Position numbers and translations under genes: made by a program. Below are positions 38,001-52,400 of a stretch of 64,000 nt of DNA, piece after piece; positions within the stretch are counted from its first letter, which is position 1, and each line of letters opens with the position of its first letter. The DNA comes from Saururus chinensis. Its lineage: Eukaryota; Streptophyta; Magnoliopsida; Piperales; Saururaceae. Under the pieces are notes generated by a model. It saw only the letters and a list, made by a program, of their open reading frames with translations, searched no databases and was not told where the DNA came from. The DNA is taken from positions 47,304,014 through 47,368,013 of the forward strand of contig CP141144.1 in assembly GCA_035235625.1 (NCBI GenBank). Reading direction: 5' to 3'.

Positions 38001-39902
38001 GAGCATCACCGACGGTGAAATCTGCCTTCCCTCAGCTACCAAGCTGTAAATGTATGAATGCTGCGTCAGTCGGTGGGGTTTTTAGACAACATGTATTGTT
38101 TTTAGTTAACTCCGAGCATCGATATACATGATTAATATAAAAATCTTAGCTTTAGCTAGAAGGCACATAGTACCTTCTATGGCCATACGGAGACATCCAT
38201 TTTAATTTTGATGGGTTGATGGGACATTCTTAGCTTTACACTAGCTGCCACTTTATTAAAGAATGAACTATATTTTTATAAAAATTGCTTTTAACGATGA
38301 AAGGCAACGTTAAAAAGCTAGTTCATCCACTTAAACAAGTGTTGAGGGGGACTCATATACTCATCAATAATTTTAAAAAAATAAAGTAGTTTTTTGACAT
38401 TGATTTTTCAATGTTATAGTAACATTACTCTATTTTATAAGATAAGTTAATTTTTTAAAAAATATTATAAAAATTCCTTTTCTTATATAATGTGCATTAA
38501 TTTTAAAAAATAAACTAATATTAATTATTAAAAAACTAAATTAAAAAGGAGTAGTCCAAAATAGAGACAAATAAATGTCAATCTCTCCCAGAAAGCGGTG
38601 GTCATTTAGTTCAAACTCCAACCAAGTTGGCCACCCATAGGCATTGTAAATGCTGATTTATCTATTGTGGGTCTTAATTAAGAACTATAACAGAAAAAAT
38701 TAAAAATTATGCAAATTTTAATTTTCTTCCATAGATAGCCAACTAACTTTATAATTAATAGGCCACATTTCCATTGAATTTGGTCCCATATAATTTTATA
38801 ATTTTAATGTCATCATAATTATGTACGGGGTTCATAGTTATTAAATGAATTCATTATCGTACTCATCATTTGTGTCAGTCTAATTGACTTCTATCACAAG
38901 TTTTCTAATTATTGGATTGATGTAAGAAGAATGACATAGATTTGTTGAGGGTAAATTTTTTGGTTCTCCTAATTTACATCGAATATTAATATGTTAATTA
39001 AGATACAATATAACTCGACATCGTGTATGCGGCTACACACTTACAAATAATATCGTGTTAACGATAACACGATAGGGATAAAGGTCGCGTTATTACATCT
39101 ATGCTAAAAATAATTAATGTTCTATTGCATGTATAGGTCGCATCATTACTTATGCGAAAGAATACAAATCGTGTTTTTTCTTAGCACGACATGCTTTGAA
39201 CTAAACACAATATGTTCAATGTCGTGTGCTCTAAAACATGATAAAGCACAATCTTGTGTAATCTAGAAATTTATTGTTACTTGACAGTTTCAAAAGTGAA
39301 CTGTGTATAATTGACTCCCGTCTGCAATCTGAAATTATAACTAGGTGGAGCCATTACTACTAGTGATTTAGCTCTATTGAATATCTGGCTCCTTTCCATT
39401 GATGATGATTTGCTACCGTTGTCAGGCTCTTTTATCTTCGCATACAATGATAATACCTCCTTATTTGTCTTTTTATGAATAAAAAACACTGACTGTAAAT
39501 CCTCATTGTCTTGTAATTCATATATCATGGATGATTGGAAAAATAAAATTAAATACTTTAAAGTCACATTACTATTGATGGCTAAGTCGTTCTTTGACTT
39601 TAAGTAGCTCTTCGTCAAACCTCACCGATGGATCAATGTTCATCAATAGTGCCTTTCTACCTATTTACACATTATCGTTGCCTACCTATCTGTTGTAATA
39701 TATTTAAACATTAATCCTAAACATAATAGGGGTTAAAGGGTAATTGAATTCGCCGAAATGAAGCGTTTGAAGCCCTCAATAGCTTCTGGAGTGTAAAACA
39801 ATGGGTTTTTACTGAACAACAATATTCACCGCTGAGTCTCTACTGGTCACCTCCCACCAACAATGTTTGACTGCCACTAATGAATCAGTCTACCGAAATT
39901 AT
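35050..39902. repeat. Segment S_B, unit 2
   Basis: Same content as S_B of unit 1. At 36361-36372 it reads gcgacgcgctg where unit 1 has gcggcttgtattt. Confidence 0.75.
39277..39618 (-). CDS. Hypothetical ORF in S_B unit 2, possibly MULE N-terminal remnant
   Basis: 113 codons, the longest form of this frame, ending in QFTFETVK. The sequence MTKSYLKSKNDLAIN precedes the conserved TLKYLILFF part. The S_A equivalents (13359-13541 and 42173-42355) are cut to 60 codons, which argues against a conserved gene. No domain could be named securely. More likely a decayed transposon fragment than a cellular gene. Confidence 0.25.
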   Translation of the reverse strand: MTKSYLKSKNDLAINSNVTLKYLILFFQSSMIYELQDNEDLQSVFFIHKKTNKEVLSLYAKIKEPDNGSKSSSMERSQIFNRAKSLVVMAPPSYNFRLQTGVNYTQFTFETVK

Positions 39903-42790
39903 GTCTAGCACAAAATTATGTCTCAATATACATGACTAATATGAAAATCCAAGCTTGATGGGAGAATATGTTGAACTTTGGCTAGAGGACATCGTACCTT
40001 CCGTGGTATATGAAAATATTATTTTTGTATTAGTCCTTTGCTTTTACATTAGCTATATAGGAGTCATGCTATGGGAACCATTTTTTATGTTTCGCTTTGA
40101 TAATGAGCCCACTGTAAGAAATATATAGGGAACATTTATTTTCAAGATAGATGGCATACATACTAACGCATGTTAACACAAGTATCACTTGTGTTAATAT
40201 ACACTAGTATATATGTCATCCATTTTAAAAAGGAAAAAGTTTATATGAGCCCGGGCTCATACATGCCTATGTAAGCCCGGGCTCTATGGGCCATTGGATT
40301 CACATCCGATGGCCCATAATACTCATGGGTTTTATGAGTATTATAAACCCATGAGTAATATGGGCCGCGAGATGTAAATCCGACGGCCCATAAAACCCGG
40401 GCTCACATAGAGATATATGAGCCCGGGCTCATATAAACGGGACTCTTTTAAAAATAGATATTGCCCTAACATTTCTTATATCCGGCCGGTGAGTAAGGAG
40501 TATAAAAAAAATATTTCTCCTACTATAATGTGTTCCTCATTTATAATAACTTGGACTTAACCATGTGTGCATGTTAATAATATTTGGTGAGTTAGCCTCC
40601 CAACTTTGACCAAAACTCATCTGGCACCGAGAAACTCTTGGTATGTAAATAGCCCGCCTGTCGGATAGAATTATAATATTTTGCTTATAAACGAAGTGTG
40701 GACTGACACGCGGTTTTTTAAAAGGAAGAGAAATGTCACTAGTTGTAGACTGGAAGCATTATTATTATTATATATTTGGATTCCCAGCTGTCTATTTATC
40801 TTGTTAATCCAAAATATTCAATCTGGCTCATAATGAGGTCTATTAAAAGACGAGGAGCTTCATAGCCGAGGTGGCACATCCTGAGCTAAAATTTAAAAGT
40901 ATTTCCACAACATTTCATATGGAGCCTAAGTTTACATGGGCACCTGAGCACATGCTGTCAAGCATCACCGACGGTGAAATCTGCCTTCCCCCAGCTGCCA
41001 AGCTATAAATGTATGAATGCTATGTCAGTTCGTGGGTTTTTTTAGGCAACATGTATTTTTTTTAGTTAGCTCAGAGCATCGATATACATGATTAATATAA
41101 AAATCCTGGCTTTAGCTAGAAGACACATAGTACCTTCTATGGCCATATGAAGATACCCATTTCGATTTAGATGGGACATTCTTAGCTTTTCCACTAGCTG
41201 CCCACTATATTAAGGAATGAACTATAGTTTTTATAGGATAAGTCCAATTTATAAAAATATTATAAAAATTCCTCCTTTATCTTATATAATGTGCATTAAT
41301 TTTTTTAAAAACTAATATTAATTATTTAAAAAAAACTAAATTAAAAAAGAGTAGTCCAAAAAAGAGACAAATAAATGTCAATCTCTCTCAGAAAGCGGTG
41401 GTCATTTAGTTCAAACTCCAACCAAGTTGGTCACCATAGGCATTATAAATGCTGATTTATCTGTTGTGGGTCTTAATTAAGGACTATAATAGAAAAGGCT
41501 AAAAATTATGCAAAGTTTAATTTTCTTTCATAAATAGCCAACTAACTTTATAATTAATAGGGCACATTTCCACTGAATTTGGTCCCATTTAATTTTATAA
41601 TTTTAATGTCATCATAATTACAAGGGTTGTATGGGGTTCATAGTTATTAAATGAAGTTTTTATCGTACCCATCATTTGTAATTTTTCTTCTAATTCAGTC
41701 TAATTGACTTCTACAATAAGTTTTTTAGTTATTGGATTGATGTAAGAAGAATGACATGGATTTGTTGAGGGCAAATTTTTTGGTTCTCCTAATTTGCATC
41801 GAATATTAACGTGTTAATTTATATGCAATATAACTCGACATCGTGTATGCGGCTACACACTTACAAATAATATCGTGTTAATGATAACACAATAGGAATA
41901 ATTAGTGTTATATCGCATGTATGGGTCGCATCATTACTTATGCGAAAGAATACAAATTGTGTTTTTTCTTAACATGATATGCTTTGAACTAAATACGATA
42001 TGTTCAATGTCATGTGCTCAAGAACATGATAAAGTACAATCTTGTGTAATCTAGAAATTCATTGTTACTTGACAGTTTCAAAAGTAAACTGTGTATAATT
42101 GACTCCCGTCTGCAATTTAAAATTATAACTAGGCGGAGCCATTACTACTGGTGATTTAGCTTTATTGAATATCTAGCTCATTTCCATTGATGATGATTTG
42201 TTACCGTTGTCGGGCTCTTTCATCTTGGCATACAATGATAATACCTCCTTATTTGTCTTTTTATAAATGAAAAACACTGACTGTAGATCCTTGTTGTCTT
42301 GTAATTCATATATCATGGATGATTGGGAAAATAGAATTAAATATTTTAAAGTCACATTATTATTGATGGCTAAGTCGTTCTTTGACTTGAAGTAGCTCCT
42401 CGCCGAACCTCACCGATGGATCAATGTTCATCAACCGTGCCTTTCCACCTACGTACACTTTATCGTTGCCTACCTTTCCATTGTAATATATTTAAATATC
42501 AATTCTAACCATAATAGGGGTTAAAGGGTGATCGAATTCGCCGAAATGAAGCCTTTAAAGCCCTCAACACCTTCTGGAGTGTAAAAAAATGGGTTTTTAC
42601 TGAACAACGACATTCACCGGTGAGTCTCCGCTGGTCACCTCTCGCAGCGACTTTTGATTGCTGTTGATGAATCCTTGTTTACCGGAACAACGTCGTACTA
42701 TTATGATGTTTATTTATTAGAATATATTGAGTAGTACGTTTATTAAAACTGAAAGGTAGTTTCATCCATAAATAGGTAATATAGTATTTA
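39903..42790. repeat. Segment S_A, unit 3
   Basis: As S_A of unit 1, with the 60-codon minus-strand remnant at 42173-42355. No functional gene seen. Confidence 0.7.
40232..40445. mobile_element. 214-bp palindromic MITE, copy 3
   Basis: Same element carried in unit 3, with full 9-bp flanks ttttaaaaa on both sides (40223-40231 and 40446-40454). Confidence 0.85.
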
Positions 42791-43319
42791 GGAAAAATTA
42801 TTTTAATAATATTATAAAAAAATTATTTACCACTTTGGACAATGGTGTTTTTTTGCCACGCAAGCGCCAGATAAGTAGCTGGGGCCTGCGTGGTTTTTTT
42901 TTAAAAAATTTAGTTGATTTTGTCCTTTAGAAGGATGAAATCGGGTTTAAGCTGATTTCGTCCTTCTAAAGGACAAAATCGGTTTACGACTTGACCCGAT
43001 TTCGTCGTTCTAAAGGACAAAATCAGCTTAAGTTGATTTCATCTTTCTAAGTGACGAAATCGCAACACTTATCACATTTCGCTGATTAAATTTTTTTTAA
43101 AATCTATTTTAAACTAACTTTATCACCTATCCCTGTTCATTCATACAATACATACACAATTGTATTCATTCATTCAATACATGCACAATTGCATTCATTC
43201 CACCCATTCCATGCATAACAAATATAACATTAAAGTACATCATAGACAAGTATCAAATATATTACATCACAAGTCGAAAAAATATTATAGTTTAAAGTAA
43301 ACATATAAAAAAGTTAATG

Positions 43320-44311
43320 TCATAATCTCCTAAATCCTCGACCTCGACAGTGCTGTATGAGCTCCTCCTCACAATCTGCCTCTAGCTCTGGCTGTGACTC
43401 CGAATCAGTATGTGGCTTTGGCTGCGGCTGCGGCTATGGCTTCGGCTCTGGTTCAGCATAAGTAATAGATAGTTCAACACGAGCTAGCCAATGTCGTCTA
43501 TAATATAAAATCGGATCTGGCTGAGCTACATGTGCAGTGACTAGAAATGATGAACCTGGAGGAGAGCTATACGCTGCTGATGAAGATGGAATATCAGGGA
43601 ATGAAGAGTGCATCGTCTATGTCTGAGTGGCCTCGTCGACAGGATAACTTCTATGAACATCCGTAATCACCGACTGAAGCAGTGGCAAGCTACGAATGAC
43701 ATCATCAAACTCCCTAATCACCGATTGACATGCTGCTAATAAGTCCTTGCTTGAAGTATAGGTGTTAATTGCATCAGTCAAATGCGCATGCGTACATCGA
43801 ACTAGACAAAACTATAAAAAAATAAATTAAATATTAGATAAATAATTAATAAGAAATAAGAAAATAATATATGCCTTAATTAACAAAGTTGTACTTACCA
43901 GAACTGCCTCAGACGCTCCCCTAGGCTGATATGTCATCTCCTCTACATCATCGCGCGGTAAAATATATCGTTGTGTAATCGGTAAGTACCACTACATATA
44001 AGCACTACAAACATCTTGCATTGTCGTAGCCATCTCCCCTATGATAACAGTGGCTCTCCTATCCTCCCATCGAGTGATCTATGATGCATGATGTAAAGTC
44101 CAGTCGGTAATATGGCAGCCCTGTCGAGTGATGCAATGAGCAAACTCGACAGTAGAGTGTGGGACCCCTTGCTCCAGGTTAAACTAGAGTATTACCGGAT
44201 CTGGCACATACATCTCTACAATCTCGTAACATATTAATGGACTACGAGAAAGCCACACCTCTCGACCATCAGTACATAGAGGAGGTAACACACCTAACAT
44301 GTCCATATGAT
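43320..44311 (-). pseudogene. PMD C-terminal fragment in MULE, copy 3
   Basis: Same fragment. At the positions where unit 2 is private, this copy agrees with unit 1. Confidence 0.55.
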
Positions 44312-44403
44312 CTGCGGAAAATTAAGATCATATCATTAATCGTAAGGAACATATGCTCATACCTAAAATATAGAATATATAAATAGATTGATTATATGTT
44401 TAC

Positions 44404-47204
44404 CAATCAACAGGAGGGTTTCTACATGATTTACTATTATGCCCACTTTGTTTACACCTCCCGTATTTAAATCCTCCTCTGCCATCTCTCTCCATAGTTC
44501 TACGGTCCATTGTATTCCTAATGCGAATAGATCATGGGCGACCAGGTTGCCTTGTTGCTATCGGAGGGTATAACACAAAAGGTATATCCCTCTCCCAATA
44601 CTCCCGACCACGAGGAGAATAAAATTCTGTGGAGTACACATTTTTATAAGTAGAAGATGTGTAAAATAGTGATGCCTGAATTGGCTCCCGCCGCTTTGCT
44701 CACATAGCGATAAGGTGCGAGCAAGGATAACCATAAACCTGAGGGATGTTGCTTTGTACAAGTATGCATCGCAACATTTACCATAACCTTTTGGGCACAG
44801 ATTGACGTCATTTTGTACTGACCCCTGTTGTCCCCAATTTTTCTTGTTTACTCTCTCAATATCGCTTCCACTTTGGGAGTATACGGGGTGGCCATGGCGT
44901 ATGCTGCGAGAAGATCGTTTAACAAACAATTTTATGACTCGATAAAAAATAGCTGACACTAAAGCCTACATGGGTAATCCTCGTGCCCCCTTCAAGACGC
45001 GATTTAAACTTTCAGCCATATTTGTAGTCGTCATGCCAAATGTCATAAAACCACCGTGGGCAAGGGACCACTATGCAGGATGCAATTCTCCTCCATAGAG
45101 GAGATGTTTTGCCATAGGACTCTCTTGACCAATCAAGTCTATTTTAGCATCAAACTTTCTACTGTAAGTGCACAAGCTGCTCGCCCAATCAAGTCCGTGA
45201 GTGTATCATTTTTGAACTCCTTAAAATTTACTTTTATGTGACGGATGCAATAACGATGGTGGTACAGAGGCTCGGGAAGAACCTCAGGCACGGCCTTCTG
45301 AAGCCCCTTATGTCGATCTGAAATAATGACGATGTTCATCATGCCCATCAGTACATGAACCCTCAATTCCATTAAGAACCATTTCCAATTGTCTCCATCT
45401 TCCTTCCCAACAAGCCCGAATGCAAGAGGAAATAACCCATTGTTTCCATCTGTAGCCGTTGCAACCATAAGAGCACCAGGATATCTGCCATACAAGTGAG
45501 TGGCATCAACACCAATCACAGGGATGCAATGTCGAAACCCTACTATAGATGACCCAACTGCCCAAAACAACCTCTTAAATCTCCTACATATGCCACCATA
45601 TGCATGATGTACTTCATCATCCTCTAAGCGGTAGTAGGTGTTAGGATTCGCTTCTTGCACCGCCCTTATGTACATTGGCAACAATTTATATAATTCCACC
45701 CAATCCCTATAAATAGCCTTGATCACCATATTGCTTACTGCCCATGCTTTCTTATAAGATATGTCAACATGATACTTCTCCTTCATTCTTTAAATAATAT
45801 CCCCTTGTGTGAGAGTTAATTCGGCTTAGATAGCGGGCATTATGACCTTCGAAATAAAGGAGGCACTGCACTGCTTATGATCTGTTCTAGGCTGGGCATT
45901 CCGACATGTGTGGTCACCTTTGTACGTCTTCAATTTAAAGTACCCATCACCCCTTTTTATTGAGCCAGACACTCTTCAAGGGTAAGTGCTATCAATGCAC
46001 TTCATTGTATACTCTAATAAATTTGTTCATACAACCTTGTATTCGACATGATTTTGATTGAAAAACTCCTGCAAGGTTGTAACAAATGCTTCTTTATTCT
46101 CAAAGATGCGGCCAACATATAACTCATCTTTGTTTTGTTGGTCCATATCCATTGTAGAATTAACTCCCGCATCTATCTCCTCATCTATGATGTGTGCATA
46201 GAGTGGCTCCACTTTATAGTACGTCGGCTCTTCATCATCCACATTCATATCATTTGCAGCAATAGTATTGTCTACCGCATCATCCCCCTCGCCGTCAACC
46301 ATCTATTGAACGCTTTCTTCACCTCTGACCCCTTCTTCATTCATATCAGAATCTTCTCCACTTGCTTCGTCAATATTATCTTCACCTTCATTAGCCTCAT
46401 TTTCATCAATATCTTCATCGTGGACATATGCCCCCCTACATGTAAACATCACATATGTATTAAATTTCATATGCCTAAAAAGTTATATTCATTTATGAAT
46501 ATATATTTCACCTTTGATTGGATGGTTCAACATCGGTATGACCAACATACATATAGGGGCCATCGAACATTGAGTTTCATACCATGTACCACCTTGAGAC
46601 ATTTGAAAGCTAAATGGCTTGTGTGCATGCGTTGTGGACCTTCCATATTACACACAAAATTCAAAATTTAGCTAAACATATTTTATTAATAATTATAAGA
46701 TTCAAAACGTATTCAAAACTTAATAAACCTTACCTCCAATTAGGTCCACTTCCATCGTAAATAGGGGTAGACGAACTATGACGTTCATTTGAAGTTACTT
46801 GTTATAGATAAATTTTCTTCTTCTTCGTCATCCACCGACATTTGCATATGCCTTTCATTGTTCACATTTCCATCCGAGCTCTTGTGTGAGCTCCTATGCG
46901 AGCTCTTATGTGAACTACTTTGCCTTTCACTAGGCACTCGGGCCTCTTTTTCGAGAAATAATTCGAAAGAAATTATGCGACGCGAGTGGTGAAACATAAA
47001 ACGCATTGATGCATCATCATTTATGCATATTAATGTCATTCTCAATCTATACAACGGAATATTACATTTGATAGTAATTTTCCATCTTCTTCGATCCCAC
47101 CCAACCTTGCTTACTACTTGCATATCAAATTCATAATATGTAGATAGTTTCTTAATTAATAATCCTTCTATGCGTCCGTCATAGGTAAGTAAGAAACTAA
47201 CCAT
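44404..47204 (-). pseudogene. MURA-like MULE transposase, defective, copy 3
   Basis: Same pieces and stops; the core (45139-45786) is again identical in protein. A single-base insertion near 46799 changes the end of the N-terminal frame (139 codons instead of 157), and indels near 44754 and 44900 join other downstream pieces into a 133-codon frame that does not restore the transposase. Confidence 0.9.
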
Positions 47205-48603
47205 TTATTCTGCCATCTCTATTCACTTAATTCATAAACAATAGATTAAATTAATATTAGAATAAGCAATTGTCTCAAAACTAAGACATTAAAATTAGAT
47301 TAAGCAATTGCCTCATATATCAATGAGTAATAATCATACACTTTATCACATATTTCTTCTCTTATCCAAATAAGACAACAAATATTCTCATACACTTCTT
47401 CAAATATTACATCTACCCTATTGATAAAAGTATTAAACTATTACTATCATCTACCCTATCCAAACTACTACTAATTCATATTTTCTATTAAATTATGCTT
47501 GGACTTTAAATAAACTGGAGTAGAAATTCGATACTCACTAATCATAATTAAGCCTATAAAATACCTATATTTTATCATAAAAAAGAAAAACTATGAAGGA
47601 TTAGACCCACATAAGATTGAAAGACGAAGAACAAGACAAGTAACCGCTTATAAGCTATTGAATCCCATAAAAATACCAGTCAGTAGAGGTATAAAATACC
47701 ACAACAAACAATAATGGAGCAGGTGGAGCATCATCAAGCAGAAATAATCGATTCACAGCAACCTAAATATATCTACAAAAGAAGTTAAAAATAGAAGCGT
47801 AAAAAGGACCTGTGAGACTAAATTCCATATGAGAAAAAATGAACAGAGCAAACCCAGTCCGGCCCCAACAATAGAAATAAACCTCTGCTAGCTAAACAAA
47901 ATATGAAACACAAGGTAAATAGACAAAAAAAACTCCCAAAATGTAGACTCATACAGTCTATTCGATTTAGAGAAAATTAGGGTACCGGAGGACGGGATTG
48001 AGCATGGCGGTGGGGCAGAGGGGACGAGACCGGCGGCAAGGCAGATCTAACACAGCAGAAAAACCCAAAATTAGCCTAAAATAAGGGCAGACGATGGGAA
48101 CGGCGGCAGGGCGTAGGAGACGGGACCGGCGGTGGGGCGGAGGAAATGGGACCGGCAGAGGGGTGGAGGAGACAGGACCGGCGCACATGGCGGCGGGCCG
48201 GACAATGGCAGGAGACTGACACGATGGCGGGCGGAACGTCTAGAAAAATAATGGATTGAAGTCGCGAAGACAGAAACTGACTGGAGGCGGAGGGGACGAA
48301 TAAATGAAGATGATTTTGTCGTTTAGAAGGATGAAAATTTGTCATTCTAAATGACGAAATTGGGTCAAGTCGTAAACCAATTTCGTCCTTAAGAAGGATG
48401 AAATCAGCTTAAACCCGATTTCGTCCTTCTAAAGGACGAAATCAACTAAAAAATTAACAAAAAAAAAGCCACGCAGGCGCCAGCTACTTGTCTGGCTCTT
48501 GCGTGGCAAAAAAGAATACCACACTAGAAAATATTTTTCAAAGTAGTCTAAAATAGTAATTAATTTTTTTAATAATTATTTATGTATTTTTCCCTAGTAT
48601 TTA

Positions 48604-49434
48604 TATTTAAAATCTAAATAATATTAAATATTATATTATTCGGCCATGCAATATAAAAAAACTCCCGTTCTAAATTATTTCTTTTCGTACTCCATTGATG
48701 GTTAACCATGATATTTGTTAAATAGAGTGATATTTTAGCTGTAACTTGTAAAGGCAATGTCATTGGATGTGCCCACTCGCACTCGCACTCGCACTCGCAC
48801 TCACCCTTTGTCTCTGCTATTGATTATTGTTATGGTGCAAAGTTACTTTGTCTCCTGGCTCAGATGGCATAAATGACGGACTTATTGGATCCTTTTTATC
48901 TCACGTTCCAATGACTGGACAAGGAAGCCAAAATTGAAATTGCCAAAGAGTGGGCTGTTTGGTAAGAAATGGATTCATTACTATCTATTTTCGTGTAGGT
49001 GATGTTCACTTGATAATCAGCTTTGAAGTAAAATGTCCATTTATTCTACTCGTTATGTATAATTTACTATAAAAATATAGTTCATTAATTACCAAAGTTA
49101 CTCCTTTGATCAGACCACTATGATGTCATCCTTATTTATAACCTGGACTTATCCCATGTGTGGGTGTTAATAATAATATTTGGTGATTAGCCTCTCCGCT
49201 TTGACCAAACCTCATCTTGGCACCGACAATTGATAGAAAGTATTAGTAGTTGTTGATAATCAGGTTGTAGAATAGAAGTATAGTATTTCGCTTATAAATT
49301 AATTGTAGACTAATAAAGAGGTCTTTTAAAACGAAAACAAATGTCACCGGTTGTAGACTACAAGCGTTGTCAATATATTTGGATTCTCAGTTGTCTAATT
49401 GGCTTGTTAATTCTAGTCTATGCTGCTTGCTAGC
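48604..49434 (+). promoter_or_regulatory. P: duplicated NLR upstream region without gene, unit 3
   Basis: Same as the unit 1 copy with four CACTCG units; no coding sequence follows. Confidence 0.85.
48774..48803. repeat. (CACTCG)4 microsatellite
   Basis: Four units followed by CACTCA, in P of unit 3. The NLR-linked P (55629-55648) has only cactaacactcacactca, the unexpanded form. Confidence 0.95.
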
Positions 49435-49448
49435 ACACGTCTTGATCC

Positions 49449-52400
49449 GTTTATTGCCTCTTGATCCGAAGGGGAGGACAGCCAGAAGGAATGAGCAACC
49501 CCGAATGTCGCTACCTTGCGAGACATTAGGGGAATAAGCGTTTCTAACCTCCCATTTAAATTATAGAGCTGTATATGCTAAATTAGGATGTGTGCATATC
49601 ATGATACTGTGTATTCTGATCTGCTATATTTTGATATGACCTGTTTATGTTTTGTCTTGCTCTAGGGTAAAGCGAGATGTGTAATTGTGTGTGTCCAGTC
49701 TTGGCTCAGTGATAAAGCGAGACAGGTAATGTGCTCAGTCTCGGCTTAGTGATAGAGTGAGACGTATGTTATGTTCAGTCTTAGCTCGGTGATAGAGCGA
49801 GACGTGTAAATGTGATTAATCCCGCTCTGGGGTAGAGCGAGATGTGTGGTTGTGTCACTGTTATGTTCCACTCTGTAGTAGAGCGAGACGTGTGATTTCG
49901 TTGATTTATTAACTTCCACTTGACTCCAATAGATTATGAGTTTCAATATACTTCCGATTGAATAGTAATATATACATATTTTAACGTATATAATTTTGTG
50001 ATGCTTGTTGTATGTAATAGCCGTTAGGGAGAACTACGTTCAGATTTGATTGTATTGCAATAATATTATGAATGCTATCCAATATATACGTAGGCAACCA
50101 ACGGCAAGGCAATGTTGGCCTGATCCAAAATGATTATAATTATAAGTTTTATTTTTGATTTACACACGACTAATTATAAAGCTTCGTTGTGTGTAAATAA
50201 ATGTTGCAACCTGAGTCTACGTATAGGGAAGCTTTAAAGCTCCGTAGTATGTAGATGAACGTTGTATCTCTCACACACAGATGATGATTTCTTGCTTAAG
50301 GAAGAAGATAATTTTTATTAGAAATGTTGTGGGCCCCGGCTCAGGTCGGGGTGTTTTAGTAACGACCTTGAATTTTCAATAAGATTTTAGCCTCTAATAA
50401 GCTAATTTTAGAGTTTTAGCAATTTTTATTTAGTTAAAGATTGTTATGTGAAGTTTTATAAGATTGTGGTAGAGCATTGCAAGATGAGTGTAACAAGTCT
50501 TGAACAGCTCGAATCGGACACCGAGGTTAAAAGTTATAGTAGAAAATTTGTTACATGGGCCGGACCTACTTAAAAAGTACGGGATAACCTACCCATGTGA
50601 GGTCTAGTTTTGTAGAGCTCAACGATACAAGCCTAATGGTACCTAGAATGTGTGAATCAAAGTCCGGGAGATAAAGTTACACACATATAAAATTTTAATT
50701 TTTTTTTTTAAAATAAAGAAATAGAATTAAAATTATTGCATATGCTGGCATCAGCATTTGTGCGACGCGCTGTGACGTGCGTTAGTGAGACACACACCAT
50801 GTGGGAGCGCACGGGGGCCTGCGTATGATGCGAGACACGGCCATGTGTTGCTGCATGAGGCAAGTGGCTATTTTCGCATCATATGTTGTGCGCTTGACAC
50901 GTCTTTTTTTGAAACCGCCTCAATGCACTATAAATAGTGCGTGTCTTTTATGAAACCCCCTTAATGCACTATTAAAAAATATTTTTTAAATATAAGAGAT
51001 AAGTGAGAAATTTTAATTTATATAGTTGCGTGTATAAAAAATAGGGGATAGATAAGTTTAGGAGGGTGCAAGTAACATGTTTTTTAAGCAAAATATATCT
51101 ACCAATCACATTCTTTGCGCTTTGTTATTTTGTTAACTCTTAGCCTCAAAAGAGGCGGCAATTATATTATTTGACAATAAAACTGTCTAAATACATCACA
51201 CATCAACTAGAAAAGAGGGAGGGATCTTAAACCACTTACAGAAAAAAGTCTAATACAAAATGACTAATACGAAAATCCTGGCTTGATGGGAGAATATGTT
51301 GAACTTTGGCTAGAGGACATCGTACCTTCCGTGGTATATGAAAATATTAGTTTTGTGTTAGTCTTTCTTTGCTTTTACACTAACTACACGAGAGTATGAG
51401 AGTCACACTATAGGAAGCATTTTTATGCTTCGCTTGGACAATGAGCCAAGCCTAAAAAATATATAGGGAATATTTATTTTCAAGATAGATGGCATATATA
51501 CTAACACATATTAATGCAAGTATTACTTGTGCTAATGTGCACCGATATGTATATCATAAAAATAAATATTGCCCATACATTTCTTATGCTAGGTTGGTGA
51601 GTAAAGTATATAAAAAAAATTCTCATAATATTATGTGTTCTTCATTTATAATAACCTGGACTTATCCCATGTGCATGTTAATAATATTTGGTGAGTTAGC
51701 CTCCCAACTTTGACCAAAACTCATCTGGCACCGAGAAACTCTTGGTATGTAAATAGCCCGCCTGTCGGATAGAATTATAATATTTTGCTTATAAACGAAG
51801 TGTGGACTGACACGCGGTTTTTTAAAAGGAAGAGAAATGTCACTAGTTGTAGGCTGGAAGCATTATTATTATTATATATTTGGATTCCCAGCTGTCTATT
51901 TATCTTGTTAATCCAAAATATTCAATCTGGCTCATAATGAGGTCTATTAAAAGACGAAGAACTTTATAAGTGTAGGGAAGCGTTTTCATGCTCCATGGCA
52001 ATCGTGAGCTAAGCGCAAATAATATAAAGAGATTATTTATTTTTAAGATAAATGGCGCATATATTAACATAAATGATACTTATACTAATATGCACTTAGT
52101 GTAGAGCGTCTATTTTAAAAATAAACACTTCTTTTATATTTTTTAGGCTTGGCTCATTATCAAAGCTGAGTAAGAAAAATGTTTCCATAGCCAAGCTCAC
52201 TGTTAGAGTGAAGCAGAAAAAACACCTCTATAGCCGAGCTCACTGTCAGAGTGAAGTAGAAAAAAAGAAAAAACATTTTCATAGCCAAGCTCATTGTCCA
52301 TAGCGGAGGTGTGGCACATCGTGAGCTAAAATTTAAAAATATTTACACAATATTTCATAAGGAGCCTAAGTATACATGGGCACGTGGGCACAAGCTGTCG

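Larger units (their letters stand above)
25504..39902. repeat. Tandem unit 2 of the 14.4 kb array
   Basis: 14,399 bp, same order as unit 1. The left junction at 25504 joins the end of S_B (...tctaccgaaat) to the interior of S_A (gtctagcaca...) through three extra bases (tat). Private differences from units 1 and 3 cluster inside the MULE, for example 28950, 29346-29400, 32020-32075, 33860-33880 and 34064-34082. Confidence 0.95.
42791..48594 (-). mobile_element. Mutator-like element (MULE), copy 3
   Basis: Same element with target duplications TAGTATTTA at 42782-42790 and 48595-48603. Small private indels, such as an extra tt at 44754 and an extra t near 46799, change short frames but not the overall structure. 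Confidence 0.95.

Noticed and set aside
46135-46671. 178-codon plus-strand frame
   Set aside because: It is antisense to the MULE transposase acidic region, and its length varies among the three units through indels.
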